In this document: in pieces, positions 21,849-22,780 of the stretch | Numbering within the stretch: position 1 is the stretch's first letter | Layout of the letters: every line of letters starts with the position of its first letter | DNA from: Cudoniella acicularis | Taxonomy: Eukaryota > Ascomycota > Leotiomycetes > Helotiales > Helotiaceae | DNA: 22,780 nt | NCBI GenBank assembly: GCA_013054445.1 | Contig: JAAMPI010000935.1 | Span: 1 to 22,780 of the forward strand | Reading direction: 5' to 3' | The notes under the pieces: generated by a model | Told to the model about the DNA's origin: nothing | Databases searched by the model: none | The model's input: the letters and a program-made list of their open reading frames with translations, nothing else | Made by a program: the position numbers and the translations under genes

Positions 21849-22547
21849 CCTAATCTTTGACTAGGTTCACTATTTTTTTTAAAGCGCCCAACTTCAGATC
21901 GTACAGTTCAAAGTATCAATGCTTTGGCATCCCCTCAGTCTTCTTTTAATCAGCATCTAAAGAGAATATTTTATAATTTCCTCTCTGTAGAGACGCCGAC
22001 AATGATGCGACGTGATATCTCACCTCGAGAGCCAGGTATTCACTTCAAATGTGTAAAACATCAATGAGTTATTTATTCTTATTCACACTCTCAGAAGAAA
22101 GAGATGCTTCTTACCTTTCGCATTAGATTTTTACAAATTAAAAAAAAGTTTAGTAAGTTACTAAAATTGTCAAGTGGTTTTTCGTATATTAAAAGGCTCG
22201 AATTGAGATATAACCAGAGCAACCACTCGCTTAGCAGTTAGGGGTTTATATAACAGTTTAAGCACTTTTGGTATTCAAATAGTACAAACGTAAGAGTTAG
22301 GGCCATGGCTCGCCGCACACTTAAGTGAGATTAGCTACCCTATCAAATTTCTTACCTAGATTCTTTAAAATTCAATAACTATATAACTATCAACTCTTTT
22401 TACCTGAAATTCGAAATGTAATATGATATTCTATCGCCCTCTCTACTACATGAGCTAGGTGGTAATTAGAACACCCTAAAATGCGCTAGGGTACGCTAAA
22501 TGCGACACGATGGAAAATCCTAGGGAAACATCTTCAAAGAACTCTAT
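21849..22547. other. AT-rich gene-free DNA
   Basis: No coding frame of note; A/T-rich with many stops. The last part (about 22470-22500), with CCCTAAAATGCGCTAGGGTA-like sequence, may be the terminal repeat of the transposon whose coding region starts at 22548. Confidence 0.45.
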
Positions 22548-22780
22548 ATGCCCCGAGCTACTGCTAGATCGACCTGCAAGGGTAAATGGAGTAGGACTAC
22601 GCGTAAAGGCAAGTAGTACCATCACTTATTACTGTCTATTCGATTAATGCGCTAAATCATTCGCTATATAGTAAAAGGCTATAGCTCCTGTCGCTTAACC
22701 TTCGAGCAGGTCCGCCAGCAACTAGGCATTGTAGCCTCTCCATGCACTATTCGACGAGAACTTCGAAAGCATAGCTACCA
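22548..22780 (+). pseudogene. Decayed start of a Tc1/mariner-like transposase, cut by the window end
   Basis: From the ATG at 22548 the frame begins MPRATARS, a common opening of fungal Tc1-like transposases. It continues through TAG and TAA stops to a helix-turn-helix-like segment (FEQVRQQLGI, then TIRRELRKHSY) at the window edge. The stops show it is inactive. The pattern fits the N-terminal DNA-binding part; the catalytic part lies outside the window. Confidence 0.55.

Noticed and set aside
1..22780. CRISPR arrays, tRNA genes, bacterial operons
   Set aside because: None seen; the intron-containing genes and repeat types are eukaryotic (fungal).

Overview
The window looks like nuclear DNA of a filamentous ascomycete fungus. 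Genes are split by short introns of about 44-80 nt with GTAAGT-like donors and CTAAC/CTGAC-like branch sites, and gene islands alternate with AT-rich, gene-free, transposon-like DNA. The proteins are of types common in Pezizomycotina. A Leotiomycetes-like source is my guess and not proven.

Layout. (1) 1-430: gene-free, ending in a 78-bp near-perfect palindrome. (2) 671-4708, minus strand: a three-exon gene for a large C2H2-type zinc-finger protein (about 1298 aa). Its frame continues past the annotated stop towards the palindrome. (3) 4750-7059, plus strand, head-to-head with gene 2: a DUF7580-like region fused to a subtilisin-like (S8) protease domain with a complete Asp/His/Ser triad. It is 5'-truncated and has one in-frame TGA at the domain junction. 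(4) 7471-8319, plus strand: an intronless 282-codon gene of a fungal family whose layout recalls the gasdermin pore-forming core. It is broken by one in-frame TAG. (5) 8320-14200: gene-poor, degenerate DNA with an LTR-like segment and a five-copy degenerate repeat. (6) 14522-19725, plus strand: a SNF2 helicase/RING gene that I could resolve into 22 exons with one uninterrupted frame of 982 codons. (7) 19726-22780: a possible lost C-terminal extension containing a G21 tract, then AT-rich DNA with a roughly 0.7-kb inverted-repeat element and the decayed start of a Tc1/mariner-like transposase.

The most interesting point is the pairing of genes 3 and 4. A subtilase next to a gasdermin-like gene is the known arrangement of fungal cell-death modules (HET-Q1/HET-Q2 of Podospora anserina; the gasdermin RCD-1 of Neurospora crassa). 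Here both partners carry a single nonsense codon in an otherwise intact frame, and the zinc-finger gene beside them also has in-frame stops near its 3' end. This could be a recently silenced allorecognition or immune locus, a set of assembly errors, or stop readthrough. The gasdermin assignment is an inference from sequence pattern and context.
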